Origin: Armatimonadota bacterium
Lineage (GTDB): Bacteria; Sysuimicrobiota; Sysuimicrobiia; Sysuimicrobiales; Kaftiobacteriaceae
NCBI GenBank assembly: GCA_020028535.1
Contig: JAIBHM010000120.1
Span: 1 to 5,696, forward strand
DNA: 5,696 bases
Direction of reading: 5' to 3'
The position numbers and the translations under genes are program-made. Numbering within the stretch: the first letter of the stretch is position 1; every line of letters begins with the position of its first letter. The notes beneath the pieces were generated by a model. It did not search any database, was not told the DNA's origin, and saw only the letters and a program-made list of their open reading frames with translations. Below, piece by piece: positions 5,533 through 5,696 of this stretch.

Positions 5533-5696
5533 TCAGGAACGACGACTGCCGGAAGCGGAAACAGGATGTGCCTGCGGGCGACTGACTAGACGGCCGGCGA
5601 AGGCACACGCTGCCTCCGCCGCGGACAGATGCACCGCCGAGGGGTGTACGTCACAAGACCTGCGCAGAACGCGCGAAATGTCATCGTCGGGATTCC
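5533..5696 (-). other. Possible 3' end of a further leftward gene, or non-coding
   Basis: The stretch right of the DUF4395 gene has no convincing gene. One leftward frame stays open from the window edge to TGA at 5535-5533 (about 54 codons), reading 'NPDDDISRVLRRSCDVHPSA' then an Ala/Ser/Arg-rich tail. It would end 45 bases before the DUF4395 start. No family is recognised and the tail is low in information, so it may be chance in GC-rich DNA. Another leftward frame is open to TAG at 5588-5586. A TGTAAT (5527-5522) could be a -10 for the DUF4395 unit, but I find no good -35. Confidence 0.22.

Overview
The window is GC-rich bacterial chromosomal DNA, densely packed with housekeeping-type genes. 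No mobile element, CRISPR array, tRNA or rRNA is visible. A T-box leader in front of a thermophile-like (Thermus/archaeal-type) prolyl-tRNA synthetase points to a GC-rich lineage of the Firmicutes / Actinobacteria / Chloroflexota / deep Terrabacteria side. Proteobacteria seem unlikely, since T-boxes are largely absent there. The exact taxon cannot be fixed from this sequence alone.

Left part (1-2159): a divergent purine-salvage pair. A phosphoribosyltransferase of the Apt-like COG0503 type runs leftward off the window edge (1-357, partial). A complete adenine deaminase gene (ade, 444-2159) runs rightward. Adenine deaminase turns adenine into hypoxanthine, and the phosphoribosyltransferase would return a free purine base to the nucleotide pool. 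They share an 86-base spacer.

Middle part (2101-4588): a leftward unit. A promoter (4594-4623) and a compact T-box riboswitch with an intrinsic terminator (4431-4588) control proS (2959-4395). Three bases after proS starts an uncharacterised 284-codon gene (2101-2955), possibly related to AlkZ-like winged-helix proteins. It runs 59 bases into the convergent 3' end of ade. The T-box would make both genes respond to uncharged tRNA-Pro.

Right part (4624-5487, possibly to 5696): a second leftward unit with an integral-membrane DUF4395 protein followed at once by a membrane-anchored thioredoxin-fold protein. Together they look like a small membrane thiol-redox module. The last ~200 bases hold no gene I can identify, only a possible 3' end of another leftward frame.

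The most noteworthy item is the T-box. Its antiterminator and terminator are textbook, but the 5' domain appears much shorter than the usual Stem I, and the proposed specifier sits in a CCCCG run where every overlapping codon (CCC, CCC, CCG) reads proline. I see no clearly undescribed multi-gene system.
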